A program made the translations under genes and the position numbers. Below the pieces are notes generated by a model. The model did not search any database, was not told the DNA's origin, and saw nothing but the letters and a program-made list of their open reading frames with translations. Below, in pieces: positions 22,071 to 31,997 of a stretch of 64,000 bases of DNA; the first letter of the stretch is position 1; each line of letters begins with the position of its first letter. Origin of the DNA: a bacterium (GTDB lineage Bacteria > Desulfobacterota > Binatia > DP-6); NCBI GenBank assembly GCA_026129405.1, contig JAHCID010000012.1:53724-117723 (forward strand), given 5' to 3'.

Positions 22071-22825
22071 CGGCCGCGCGGCAGGTCGACGCCGGCTTCG
22101 CGCAGGAGCGTGCGCTGCATCCCCGTCAACGTGGCGATGCCCTCGCGGCCCAGGGCCAGCATCCGTCCGAGCTGCGCGTCGGTGAAGGGGCGGCCCTCGG
22201 CCGTTCCCTGCACCTCGATGAAGCGTCCGGCGCCGGTCATGACGAGGTTCAGGTCGACCTCGGCGCGGTGGTCTTCGGCGTACGGCAGGTCGAGCACCAC
22301 CTTGCCGTCGACGACGCCGACGCTCACCGCGGCGACGCTGCCGGTGAGCGGCAGGCGCGGCAGGAGTCCGTTCCCGACGAGCCGCTGGAAGGCGATCGCC
22401 AGGGCGACGAAGCCGCCGGTGATGGACGCGGTGCGGGTTCCGCCGTCGGCTTGCAGGACGTCGCAATCGACGAGGACGGCGCGCTCGCCGAGGGCGCCTA
22501 GGTCGACGACGGCCCGCAGGCTACGCCCGATGAGGCGTTGGATCTCCTGGGTGCGGCCGCCTGGGCCGCGGCGCTCGCGCTCGATACGCTCGGGGGAGCT
22601 GCGCGGCAGCATCGCGTACTCGGCCGTCACCCAGCCGCGGCCCTTGCCGCGCATCCACCCGGGCACGGATTCCTGCACCGTCGCGGTGCAGATGACGCGG
22701 GTGGAGCCGGTCTCGATCAGGACGGACCCCTCGGCATCGGGCAGGAACCCCGGCGTGCACCGAACGGGGCGCAGCTCCGCGGGACGACGACCATCGGGCC
22801 GACCCGCTCGTCGGGATTCAACCAT
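22067..22825 (-). CDS. rph: ribonuclease PH
   Basis: 252 residues from the ATG at 22825 ([20 protein letters not shown]), normal for RNase PH. It has the [11 protein letters not shown] start, the [18 protein letters not shown] phosphate-site region and [21 protein letters not shown] phosphorolytic 3' exonuclease, it trims tRNA 3' extensions; the tRNA cluster lies downstream on the same strand. Coupled to rdgB. Confidence 0.95.
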   Translation of the reverse strand: MVESRRAGRPDGRRPAELRPVRCTPGFLPDAEGSVLIETGSTRVICTATVQESVPGWMRGKGRGWVTAEYAMLPRSSPERIERERRGPGGRTQEIQRLIGRSLRAVVDLGALGERAVLVDCDVLQADGGTRTASITGGFVALAIAFQRLVGNGLLPRLPLTGSVAAVSVGVVDGKVVLDLPYAEDHRAEVDLNLVMTGAGRFIEVQGTAEGRPFTDAQLGRMLALGREGIATLTGMQRTLLREAGVDLPRGR

Positions 22826-22970
22826 CGCCACGAAGCGACCGATATAGCCCCTGTGCGGCAGGACGCATGCGCGAGCGCATAGCACGGCGCGCCGCGCGGT
22901 CGAAACGCTGCTTGCGAGATGAATCGAGCACCTGAAAGGTGAAAACCCACGCAGACTCCCACGAGGTACC

Positions 22971-23974
<1,004 letters not shown>

Positions 23975-23978
<4 letters not shown>

Positions 23979-24439
23979 GCACCCCGGTTCACACGCCCTT
24001 GATCCTGGTCGTCGACGACGACGCCGCGACCTGTGCGCTCACCGCGACGCTCCTCGAGCGCGACGGCCATCGCACGCTGCGGACGACGAGCGGCAAGGAA
24101 GGGCTGGCGATCATCGCCCGCGAGCCGGTGACGCTGCTCCTCCTAGACGTGGTCATGCCCGAAATGGGCGGCTTCGAGGTCTGCGCGGCTCTGCGAGCCA
24201 CCGACGTCGGACGCAAGCTCCCCATCATTCTCCTCACTGGGAAGGATGACATCGACACCCGACAGGAGGGCATGCGGCTAGGTGTCAGCGAGTTCCTCAC
24301 CAAGCCGATCGACCGCCACGAGCTGTCCGCGCGGGTGCGTGCCCAGCTTCACATCGTGGAGCTGACGCGACAGCTCGAGACCGTCGAACGCAACCTCAAG
24401 TCAGCTACGCATGATCGCAGCGAATCGGACGACAGGTAG
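23975..24439 (+). CDS. stand-alone response-regulator receiver protein
   Basis: 154 residues. Receiver features: acidic pocket VVDDDAA (about 13-17), phospho-acceptor Asp58 in LLLLDVVMPEMGG, the Thr/Ser switch in ILLTGKDD and the Lys in FLTKPID. A helical tail of about 30 residues follows, with no DNA-binding or output domain. It overlaps the sigma-54 activator as ATGA, so the two are made together and probably work together. The nearest histidine kinase is about 5 kb away and not adjacent. Confidence 0.88.
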
Positions 24440-24556
24440 ATAACATAGTCTGAATTTTGGAACCGACACGGGGCTTGAGACGGCATTGCTACCGCTGCCT
24501 TACTAAGCTATAAAACTCCCGTTGCCCCCCGATTGGGGTGCAGGGAGGAGTCACAA

Positions 24557-24739
24557 ATGGCTAAGGAAGACGACGTCCTGATCCAACTGGCCACGCGCAT
24601 CCCGAAGGGGCTGCACCGCGAGATCAAGCTCTTCTGCGTGCAGACGGGCATCTCCGTGATGGAGTTCGTTGCCGAGGCGCTCGAGGACAAGCTCCGCAAG
24701 AGCAGCGCCAAGGCCGCCCGCAAGACCGCGGCGCGCTGA
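24557..24739 (+). CDS. small ribbon-helix-helix-type protein
   Basis: 60 residues behind a good ribosome site (GGGAGGAGT, eight bases upstream). Residues about 8-50 follow the pattern of an Arc/CopG-like RHH fold: a beta strand with QLATRIPKGLHREIKLFC, then two helices with ISVMEFVAEALEDKLRK. The Ala/Lys-rich tail could add nonspecific DNA contact. No toxin gene is adjacent. A 117-base gap from the receiver gene means it may have its own promoter. Confidence 0.6.
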   Translation: MAKEDDVLIQLATRIPKGLHREIKLFCVQTGISVMEFVAEALEDKLRKSSAKAARKTAAR

Positions 24740-24750
24740 CCCGATCGGGC

Positions 24751-25068
24751 CTAGTGGAGCTGCCCGGGCCGCGCGCTGGCGCGCACCCGGGCAAGCACCC
24801 GCCCGCGTAGGCGCTCGGCATCGATGTCGAGCGCTTCGCAGATGCGTGCGAAGCGAAAGCAATCGTCGCGCGCATCGCTCGCCACCCAGGCGAGCGCCTC
24901 TCGCAGCAGGGTCCCCGGGCGTCCCCGCGTCGCGCCGGTGTGCTTGAGCATCGTGCGTACGGCGTCTTCGAGCACCGCGAGCAGCAGGCGGCGCTCGCCT
25001 TGCGCATCGGTACCGGTTGATCCGTGCGCGGAACGCCGCATCATCCGACCGGCATGCACCGTTCGCAT
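24751..25068 (-). CDS. small conserved protein of unknown function
   Basis: About 105 residues; the start is uncertain (ATG at 25068, 25041 or 25137). The informative part is RRLLLAVLEDAVRTMLKH followed by REALAWVASDARDD, FRFARICEALDIDAERLRGR. This pattern (LLLAVLEDA... W+SD...F.+ICE.L.+D...+R) resembles short proteins I associate with deltaproteobacterial and Nitrospirae-type genomes, of unknown role. It is convergent with the RHH gene, 11 bases between the stops. Confidence 0.5.
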   Translation of the reverse strand: MRTVHAGRMMRRSAHGSTGTDAQGERRLLLAVLEDAVRTMLKHTGATRGRPGTLLREALAWVASDARDDCFRFARICEALDIDAERLRGRVLARVRASARPGQLH

Positions 25069-25287
25069 GGCGACGCCGCCGGCCATGCGCGATCGCATCG
25101 CGCCGTCCCGTCGGCCGCTCGAGACCGCAGCGCCCATGCCGTGCCGCGTGACACGGTGTGCACTCGACCTCAACCGCCTGGAGGCGTGACTTCCCGGCGC
25201 CGTATCAGGTGAGCCGCTCATCCCCCGGCGCGTCCGACTCCGCGCCGCGGCTTGCGACCACACGCGATCGCTTGCTACCCCGCCGGC

Positions 25288-27018
25288 GTGGACCTGCGCG
25301 AGGTATATTCTCAGCTCCGGGAATCGACGGACACCTTCGGCCCCCAGATTCGTGCCCAGGCCGCCGCGATTCCGGATCGCATCGCACTCCGGTTCGAGAA
25401 CGGCACGACGACGTTCGGCGAGTACGACCGCGAGGTGAACCGCCTGGCCGCCGCGCTGCGCACCGCCGGTGCGACGCCCGGCACCCCGGTTGCGCTCCTC
25501 GCGCGCAACAGCCCGCTGTTCCTCTTCGCCCTCGGCGCGGTCGCGAAGCTCGGCGCCGTCGCCGCCCTCGTCAACACGCACGTGACCGGCGACGGTCTCG
25601 CGCATGTGCTCCGGGCGGCCGGCGCGACCCTCGGCGTCTGCGACGCCGACGCCGTGCCGGCGCTCGCCGACGTGGCGGGCTCCCACCCGGTTCGCTTCTT
25701 CGCCGACGCTCCCTCGAGCGCCGTCCTCCCCGCCGGCGTCGTCCCCCTCGACGACGTGCGACCGACGCACGCTCCCGAGCCCGACATCCCGGACGTCCGC
25801 GGTGGAGACGTTTTTCTGTACATCTATACGTCAGGGACCACCGGCTACCCGAAGCCGGCCATCGTCCGACACTTGAAGTTCTCGATGGGCGGCCTGCATC
25901 TGGCCGCGCTGCTGGGCATCGAACCCGGCGACACCGTCTACGCCCCGCTCCCGCTGTATCACGGCGAGAGCCTCTTCGTGGGCTTCGCGCCGGCGTTCCG
26001 CGCCGGCGCCGCGTTCGCATCGCGCTGCCAGTTCAGCGCCTCGGCGTTCCTCGACGACGTCCGGCGGCACGGCGCCGTCGCGTTCGTGTACGTGGGCGAA
26101 CTCTGTCGCTATCTCCTACGCCAACCGCCGACGCCGCACGACAAGGACCACGCGCTGCGCGTCGCCGCCGGCGCCGGGCTGCGGCCCGACGTGTGGACGG
26201 CCTTCCAGGAGCGCTTCGGCGTCCCCCGCATCGTCGAGATGTACGGGGCGACCGAGGGCAACGTCGCACTGCAGAACCTCGACAACCGCGTCGGCTCCGT
26301 TGGCCGCCCGCACGCGCTCCTCGAGGATCAAGTGGCGCTCGCACGCATCGATCCAGCCACCGGCGATCTGCTCCGCACGCCCGAAGGGCGCGGCGTCGCC
26401 TGCGATGCCGACGAGGCCGGTGAGCTGCTCGGCCGCGTGGGCGTCGCCGGCGCGATGGAGTACGATGGCTACACCGATCGTGCCGCTACGGAGCACAAGC
26501 TGGTGCGCGATCTGTTCGCCCCAGGCGATGCCTGGTTCCGCAGCGGTGACCTCCTGCGCCGCGACGCCGACGGCTACTACTACTTCGTCGATCGGCTGGG
26601 CGACACGTTCCGCTGGAAGGGCGAGAACGTCGCGACCCAGGAGGTCGCCGACGTCCTCAACGGCGCACCGGGCGTGGCCGAGTCGTGCGTCTACGGCGTC
26701 GCCGTTCCGGGCGAGGACGGCCGCGCGGGCATGGCGGCCCTCGTCCTCGCGGAGCCCGGCCAGCTCGACGCGGCCGCGCTCTACGCGCACGTCGAGCGCC
26801 ACCTGCCGCGCTACGCCCTCCCCGCGTTCCTGCGCCTCGTCGCGATGGTCGAGGTCACGGGCACGCAGAAGCAGCGCAAGCAGCAGCTCGCGGCCGAGGC
26901 CTTCGATCCGTCGCGCGTCTCCGACGCGCTGCTGGTGCGCGACGACGACGCCCGCACCTACCGTCCGCTCGGTCCCGACGAGCTCGAGGCGATCAGGACC
27001 CGCCGCTGGCGCCTGTGA
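25288..27018 (+). CDS. acyl-CoA synthetase, FATP/very-long-chain type
   Basis: 576 residues from a GTG at 25288; an ATG at 25252 is the alternative. The AMP-binding loop is YIYTSGTTGYPKPAIV, the motif around EMYGATEGNVALQN places it in the FATP/very-long-chain family, and FRSGDLLRRDADGYYYFVDR with DTFRWKGENVATQEV are the hinge and C-terminal motifs. It would activate fatty or other carboxylic acids to CoA thioesters; the chain length cannot be read off. It is convergent with a second acyl-CoA synthetase and overlaps it by 26 bases. Confidence 0.85.
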   Translation: MDLREVYSQLRESTDTFGPQIRAQAAAIPDRIALRFENGTTTFGEYDREVNRLAAALRTAGATPGTPVALLARNSPLFLFALGAVAKLGAVAALVNTHVTGDGLAHVLRAAGATLGVCDADAVPALADVAGSHPVRFFADAPSSAVLPAGVVPLDDVRPTHAPEPDIPDVRGGDVFLYIYTSGTTGYPKPAIVRHLKFSMGGLHLAALLGIEPGDTVYAPLPLYHGESLFVGFAPAFRAGAAFASRCQFSASAFLDDVRRHGAVAFVYVGELCRYLLRQPPTPHDKDHALRVAAGAGLRPDVWTAFQERFGVPRIVEMYGATEGNVALQNLDNRVGSVGRPHALLEDQVALARIDPATGDLLRTPEGRGVACDADEAGELLGRVGVAGAMEYDGYTDRAATEHKLVRDLFAPGDAWFRSGDLLRRDADGYYYFVDRLGDTFRWKGENVATQEVADVLNGAPGVAESCVYGVAVPGEDGRAGMAALVLAEPGQLDAAALYAHVERHLPRYALPAFLRLVAMVEVTGTQKQRKQQLAAEAFDPSRVSDALLVRDDDARTYRPLGPDELEAIRTRRWRL

Positions 27019-28579
27019 GGCGCGCGGCCTCCGCGCGCAACGCCGCCTTGTCGACCTTGCCGCTGCCCTTCTGCGGCAGCTCCTCCTCGCGCCGCAGCCA
27101 GAGGTGGCGCGGCACCTTGTAGCTGGCCAGGTGCGCGCGGCAGTGCGCGAGCACCGCAGCGGAATCGAACACGCCGCGCGCGACGACGAAGGCGCCGACG
27201 TCCTCGCCACGGCGCGGCTCCGGCACGCCGACGGCGTACGCCGCCGCGATCGAGGCATGCGCCGCAAGCACCGCTTCGACTTCCGCCGCCGCCACGTTCG
27301 TGCCCGCGGTCTTGATGACGTCGCGCAGTCGCCCGACGAAGTGGAGCGCCCCGTCGGCGTCGAGGTGCCCGAGGTCGCCCGTGTGGAAGAAGCCGTCGGC
27401 GTCGAAGCAGGCCTCGCGCGGCATGCCGAGATAGCCCGTCATGAGCTCCGGTCCGCGCAGGCAGATCTCGCCGTCCTGCTCGGACGGCAGCACCGCGCCG
27501 GTGTGCGGATCGACGATGCGCAGCTCGCGTTCGCCGACGGGCGGACCGTGGCTTCCGGCCCGGCGCGCGAGCGGGGCGTCCCACGGCCACGCCGTGGCGA
27601 GCGGCGGCATCTCGGTCATGCCCCACGAGCCGACCGCGTGGTGGTCGGGGGGATAGAGCGCCGCGGCCCAGCGCGCGTTCGCGCCGACGCCCTTGCGCAG
27701 GTGCAACCGTTCACGTGCGAAGCCGGGCTCGGCGAGCAGCGCCTCGGCCTGATGCGGCCACGCGAAGAACACGGTGACGCGCTCCTCCTCCAGTAGCCGC
27801 AGCGTGGCCGCGGGCTCGAACACGTCCTGGAGAACCACCGCGCCGCCGCCTGCGAGCGTGCCGAGCCCGACCGCGACGAGGCCGCCCGCGAAGAAGAACG
27901 GCAGGTACCCCCAGGTGCGATCCTCGGGCCCGATGCCCAGCACGCGCGCGTTCGCCACGGCGGCGCGACAGAGCGCGCGCTGCGTGTGCACGACCCCTTT
28001 CGGCTCGGCCGTCGAGCCGGACGTGAAGCAGATGGTCGCCGCCATCTCGGGGCGGGCGGCACACGGCGGCGGGTCTCCTGCCCGAGCGCGCAGCGGCGCG
28101 AGGTCGACCGCGACGTCGGCCGCCGGCGTCTCCAGCAGCACGACCGTCTGCAGCGCGGGCAGCGCGTCGGTCCGCGGTGCCGAGCCGCCCCCGAGACCGG
28201 GCGCGATCGCATCCAGGCGGGCGGCATAGTCGTGACGGAGGAACCCGCGCACGGCGATCAGCGTCGACACCTCGGCGACGTGCAGCGCGTGTGCGAGCTC
28301 GCGCGCCGTATAGAGCGTCGAGAGCGGCACCAGGACCGCGCCCTGTCGCCACACGGCGAACGCCAGCGCGAGCCACTCCGGCCAGTTCGGTAGGAGGAGC
28401 CCGACGCGCGTCCCCGCCGTCACCCCCCGCGCCGCGAGCCCGGCGGCCAACGCGTCTACCTGCGCCTCGAGCCCGGCGTAGTCGACGCACCCGCGTGCCG
28501 ACAGCAACGCCGACCGCGCTGGATCGCGCGCGACCGCGGCGGCGAGCAGCCCCGGCAGGGTGTCGGCAGGCGCCGCCAT
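26993..28579 (-). CDS. AMP-dependent acyl-CoA synthetase/ligase
   Basis: 528 residues from the ATG at 28579. ANL-superfamily motifs: ICFTSGSTAEPKGVVHT (P-loop), SWGMTEMPP (adenine site), FFHTGDLGHLDADG and GRLRDVIKTAGTNVAAAEVE (hinge), and the catalytic Lys in PQKGSGKVDKAALR. It is closest in style to medium-chain or benzoate-type CoA ligases. It differs clearly from the neighbouring FATP-like enzyme, so it is not a recent duplicate. Its start codon abuts the proposed start of the divergent GH84 gene. Confidence 0.85.
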   Translation of the reverse strand: MAAPADTLPGLLAAAVARDPARSALLSARGCVDYAGLEAQVDALAAGLAARGVTAGTRVGLLLPNWPEWLALAFAVWRQGAVLVPLSTLYTARELAHALHVAEVSTLIAVRGFLRHDYAARLDAIAPGLGGGSAPRTDALPALQTVVLLETPAADVAVDLAPLRARAGDPPPCAARPEMAATICFTSGSTAEPKGVVHTQRALCRAAVANARVLGIGPEDRTWGYLPFFFAGGLVAVGLGTLAGGGAVVLQDVFEPAATLRLLEEERVTVFFAWPHQAEALLAEPGFARERLHLRKGVGANARWAAALYPPDHHAVGSWGMTEMPPLATAWPWDAPLARRAGSHGPPVGERELRIVDPHTGAVLPSEQDGEICLRGPELMTGYLGMPREACFDADGFFHTGDLGHLDADGALHFVGRLRDVIKTAGTNVAAAEVEAVLAAHASIAAAYAVGVPEPRRGEDVGAFVVARGVFDSAAVLAHCRAHLASYKVPRHLWLRREEELPQKGSGKVDKAALRAEAARLTGASGGS

Positions 28580-30431
28580 GCGCGCCGCACTGTGCCCGAC
28601 TCGCGCCCGGGATGTCCACCGCGGCGGACGTGTTGCTCCACACGCGGACGGCGACGCATACTCGCGCTCGAGGCGATGCCGGGCGGCGCTCGTAGCGCTC
28701 GCCGTCGTCCTCACGAGCGGCACGGCGATGGCGAGGACCCCTCTGCGCGGCGTGGTCGAAGGCTACTACGGGCGACCGTGGAGCGGCCCGGCGCGGCGCG
28801 ACGTCATCCGGTTCTGTGGCCAGAAGGGGCTGCGCACCTTCGTCTACGGTCCCAAGAACGACCCCTACCACCGCGACCGCTGGCGTGAGCCGTATCCCGA
28901 CGACGTCCTCGCCGATCTGTGCGCGACCGTCGGCGTCGCTCGCGCGGCGCGGGTGCGGTTCGTCTGGGCCGTGAGCCCCGCGCTCGACCTCCGCTACACC
29001 TGCGCCGACGACCGCCGTGCGCTGGGCCGCAAGCTGCGCCAGGTCGCGCGCGCCGGCGTGCGGCGCTTCGCGCTCTTCTTCGACGACGTACCCGATGGCC
29101 TCGTCGACGCCGGCGACGTCGCGCGCTTCGGCGGCCGGGAAGGACCCGCCGTGGCACGCGCGCATGCCGCGCTCGCGAACGGCGTCGACCGCTGGCTGCG
29201 ACGGCGGGGGCTCCCCGGCCTCGCGCTCATGGTGCCGACCGACTACGCCGGCAACGCGTGCAGCGCCTACGACGTCGAGCTCGGACGACGTCTGCGCCGC
29301 GGCATACCGATCGCGTGGACGGGCTCCGGCGTGTTCGCGCAGACGATCACCGGCGCCGAGGCGCGGGCACGCGCCGCCTGTCTCGGCGCGCACCCGATCG
29401 TGCTCTGGGACAACTTCCCCGTGAACGACACCGTCCTCGCGAACAGCCTGCACCTCGGGCCGTTCGCGGGACGCGATCCCGACCTCGCCGACGCACTCGC
29501 CGGCCACCTGCTGAATCCGATGACGCAGCCGTACGCGAGCCTCGTCGCGCTCGGCAGCGCCGCACGCTACTTCGCGATGCCGGCGACCTACGACGCGGAG
29601 AGCGCATGGGTCGCGTCGCTCGCCGAGCTCGACCCGAGCGGCGCCCTCCGGGTCCTCGCGGAGCAGACGCGCAGCTCGGCGCTGACCGCGGGCTTCTCCG
29701 ACGCGCCGGCGTGGACGGCGGCCGTCGACGCGATCGAGACCATGCTCGACGGTCCGGACTGGGTGCCGGGCGTCGCCGCGCTCGAGGACGAGGCGAGCCG
29801 CCAGCGTACGGCGGCGGCCGCCTTGCGCGCGGAGGCGACCTCCGCGCCGCTGCGCACCGAGATCGCGCCCTGGGTGGACGAGATGGCGGCGCACGCCGCC
29901 ACCGCGATGCACGTCGTCGCCATGCTGCGTGCGATGAAGCCGGCGCTCGTCGACCTCTCGATCACGCCGGCGGACGGGTCGCTGCATTTGACCGGACGCG
30001 CCGTGCCGCCGGACCCGGCGGAAGTCGCGCGATGCGCGGCCGCACTGCCGGGCGTTCCCGAAGCCGACCTCGGCGCCTATCTCGCATCCCTCGGCCCGAT
30101 CACCGGCGCGGACCGCACCCTCTGCCCGGCCCTCGGGTTGAACGTCCACGGCAAGCACCTCTACCTCCTGCCGTGGAGCCTCGAACGCCTCGAGCTGGTC
30201 ACCGGTCGCAACCAGTACGACCGTCTGCTCGCGCTCGTCCGGGATCGCCACCAAGCCTGGCTCGCACGCCAGGGCGCCGGCAGCGCGCTCTCCGCCGCCA
30301 TCGACGCCGCACCGCTGGCGCTCGACGACGACGGTCGCTTCGACACGACCGTGCCGCGCACGCACGGCGTGCCGATGCGGCTCGTGGTCACGACGGCTGC
30401 CGGCGACGCGACCGGGCTCACACTGCCGTGA
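28578..30431 (+). CDS. secreted beta-N-acetylglucosaminidase, glycoside hydrolase family 84
   Basis: About 617 residues. GVVEGYYGRPWSGPARRDVI and VYGPKNDPYHRDRWREPYP are the hallmark of GH84 (O-GlcNAcase/NagJ-like), and the paired catalytic aspartates are in LFFDDVPDG. A hydrophobic stretch ending SGTAMA looks like a signal peptide. The start is uncertain: ATG at 28578 keeps that signal but overlaps the divergent ligase start, while ATG at 28728 loses it. The preferred substrate (glycoprotein or glycolipid GlcNAc, or peptidoglycan-related) is unknown. Confidence 0.82.
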   Translation: MRAALCPTRARDVHRGGRVAPHADGDAYSRSRRCRAALVALAVVLTSGTAMARTPLRGVVEGYYGRPWSGPARRDVIRFCGQKGLRTFVYGPKNDPYHRDRWREPYPDDVLADLCATVGVARAARVRFVWAVSPALDLRYTCADDRRALGRKLRQVARAGVRRFALFFDDVPDGLVDAGDVARFGGREGPAVARAHAALANGVDRWLRRRGLPGLALMVPTDYAGNACSAYDVELGRRLRRGIPIAWTGSGVFAQTITGAEARARAACLGAHPIVLWDNFPVNDTVLANSLHLGPFAGRDPDLADALAGHLLNPMTQPYASLVALGSAARYFAMPATYDAESAWVASLAELDPSGALRVLAEQTRSSALTAGFSDAPAWTAAVDAIETMLDGPDWVPGVAALEDEASRQRTAAAALRAEATSAPLRTEIAPWVDEMAAHAATAMHVVAMLRAMKPALVDLSITPADGSLHLTGRAVPPDPAEVARCAAALPGVPEADLGAYLASLGPITGADRTLCPALGLNVHGKHLYLLPWSLERLELVTGRNQYDRLLALVRDRHQAWLARQGAGSALSAAIDAAPLALDDDGRFDTTVPRTHGVPMRLVVTTAAGDATGLTLP

Positions 30432-30451
30432 GCGCTGCCCGGGTCATGCGC

Positions 30452-31066
30452 TCAGGGCGCGAGCACGCCGCAGGTGAAGGTCAAATCGCTCGGCACGTCG
30501 GGGCCGTTGACGCGCTTCAGGCCGCAGCCGCGGATCTCGATGCCCGTCTTCTCACCCTGCTCGAGCACACCCAGCATCTCGCTGTTGATGCTCGTGCTCA
30601 CCCGACACGTGCCACCGCTGACGACACAGCATCCGGTGATGGTGTTGCTGAGCCACTGCGGGATGTCGATCGTGCAGGGCGACTGCAGACAGCGCTGCGT
30701 GGTGAGACGCACCGACGCGACCGCGCACAGGGTGCGGCCCTCGCAGCCCGGCCCGAGGTTCTTGGCCGTGAAGCTCAGCTTGAAGTCGCCGAGGGGCGTC
30801 GTGACGCCGGCCGCCTTGCCGTATCCGGCGCGGAAGAACGGTCCCTGGAAGCCGCACAGCTCGTCGTTGCGAATCGGCGGGCTGCATGCCGGCACCGGGA
30901 TCGGACCGGCAGTCAGCGTGTTCGGCGAGGTGCAGGCCTTGTAGGCAGTCACGAGCGGCGCCTTGATCGTCTTCGCGCGACGGGGTTCGTCGTGCGCGCC
31001 GGCGACCGACGCCGCCAGAAGAATGCCGACGGCAACGCTTCGCGCCAACGAGGAACGATACGACAC
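30452..31066 (-). CDS. secreted eight-cysteine protein, family member 1
   Basis: 204 residues from a GTG at 31066, preferred over the ATG at 31087 because GGAGG sits six bases before it. The signal peptide ends SVAGA. The mature part shares with the proteins at 42000 and 46608 the pattern AxxACTSPxTxT, PACS, GCEG, TTxxC, PCTI, CCVVSGGTC and a late IEIRGxxxxR. Eight shared cysteines suggest four disulfides; this member has several additional cysteines (DELCGF region, TLCAVA, GCGL, FTCGV). Function unknown; probably outside the cytoplasm. Confidence 0.7.
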   Translation of the reverse strand: MSYRSSLARSVAVGILLAASVAGAHDEPRRAKTIKAPLVTAYKACTSPNTLTAGPIPVPACSPPIRNDELCGFQGPFFRAGYGKAAGVTTPLGDFKLSFTAKNLGPGCEGRTLCAVASVRLTTQRCLQSPCTIDIPQWLSNTITGCCVVSGGTCRVSTSINSEMLGVLEQGEKTGIEIRGCGLKRVNGPDVPSDLTFTCGVLAP

Positions 31067-31122
31067 GGACCACCTCCGAGATTTCATCTGCTGCTTCAGC
31101 CTTCGACCCAGCGAACGCCAAA

Positions 31123-31152
31123 GCGTTACTGCCCGGCCTGTTCCCGTGTCAA
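31123..31152 (-). promoter_or_regulatory. possible promoter of secreted eight-cysteine protein 1
   Basis: Minus-strand TTGACA (31147-31152), an 18-base spacer and a weak -10-like TAACGC (31123-31128). A start near 31116 would give a leader of about 50 bases before the GTG at 31066. The -35 is perfect; the -10 is poor. Confidence 0.35.
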
Positions 31153-31333
31153 GGAATAATCAGTGCGATCGAGGGTTTCCGTCATACTCGCCGCCACGCG
31201 AGCATGTCTGTATGCAGATCTGCTTCGCTGTCAAAGATTGCAATGGCGCAAGAGCGCATGATGAGCGGTCGATCGCGCACACTGTCCGGTCCGACACCGA
31301 ACCGGCCGACGCCACCCCTTTCGGAGGTATCCC

Positions 31334-31990
31334 ATGCACGAAAAGTTCACCCGCCTGACGCCCGAGCTGTACGGCTACCTGGTTGCGCACAATCCGGCCC
31401 CTGATCCGGTTCTCGCCGATCTGGCGGCGGAAACCGCTGCCCTCGGCCCGGTCAGCATGATGCAGATCGCCGTGGAGCAAGGCGCCTTCCTCACTCTGCT
31501 CGCGCGTCTCCTGGGGGCGCGCTTCGTGGTCGAGGTGGGAACCTTTACAGGGTACAGCGCGATCTCCCTGGCCCGGGGCCTGGCCCCCGGCGGCCGCCTC
31601 CTCTGCTGCGACGTCAGCGAGGAGTGGACCGCGGTCGCCCGACGCTCCTGGGAGCGGGCCGGGCTCGAAGACCGCATCGAGCTGCGACTCGGGCCGGCGC
31701 TCGAGACGCTGCGTGCCCTTCCCGTCTCGCCGGCGATCGATCTCGCCTTCGTCGACGCCGACAAGCCGAGCTACCGCGCCTACTACGAGGAGCTGCTCGC
31801 GCGCCTGCGACCGAACGGCCTCATCGTCTTCGACAACGTCCTCTGGTCGGGCAGCGTCGCCGACGCCGCGAACACCGACGAGAGCACGGTGGCGCTGCGC
31901 GCGCTCAACGACGCGCTCGCCGAGGATCGGCGCGTCGATGCGGTGATGCTGCCGATCGCCGACGGGCTCTTCCTCGTCCGCAAGCGCTGA
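31334..31990 (+). CDS. class I SAM-dependent O-methyltransferase (CCoAOMT type)
   Basis: 218 residues. The SAM-binding motif I is VVEVGTFTGYSAISLARGL, the metal-binding DADKPSY and FDNVLWSG segments are typical of cation-dependent catechol/caffeoyl-CoA O-methyltransferases, and the N-terminal MMQIAVEQGAFLTLLARLLG matches the family lid. Expected to methylate a vicinal diol of a small aromatic or lipid; the substrate is unknown. ATG with RBS-like GGAGGT 12 bases upstream. It is convergent with the epimerase at 31998. Confidence 0.88.
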   Translation: MHEKFTRLTPELYGYLVAHNPAPDPVLADLAAETAALGPVSMMQIAVEQGAFLTLLARLLGARFVVEVGTFTGYSAISLARGLAPGGRLLCCDVSEEWTAVARRSWERAGLEDRIELRLGPALETLRALPVSPAIDLAFVDADKPSYRAYYEELLARLRPNGLIVFDNVLWSGSVADAANTDESTVALRALNDALAEDRRVDAVMLPIADGLFLVRKR

Positions 31991-31997
31991 CGCTTCG

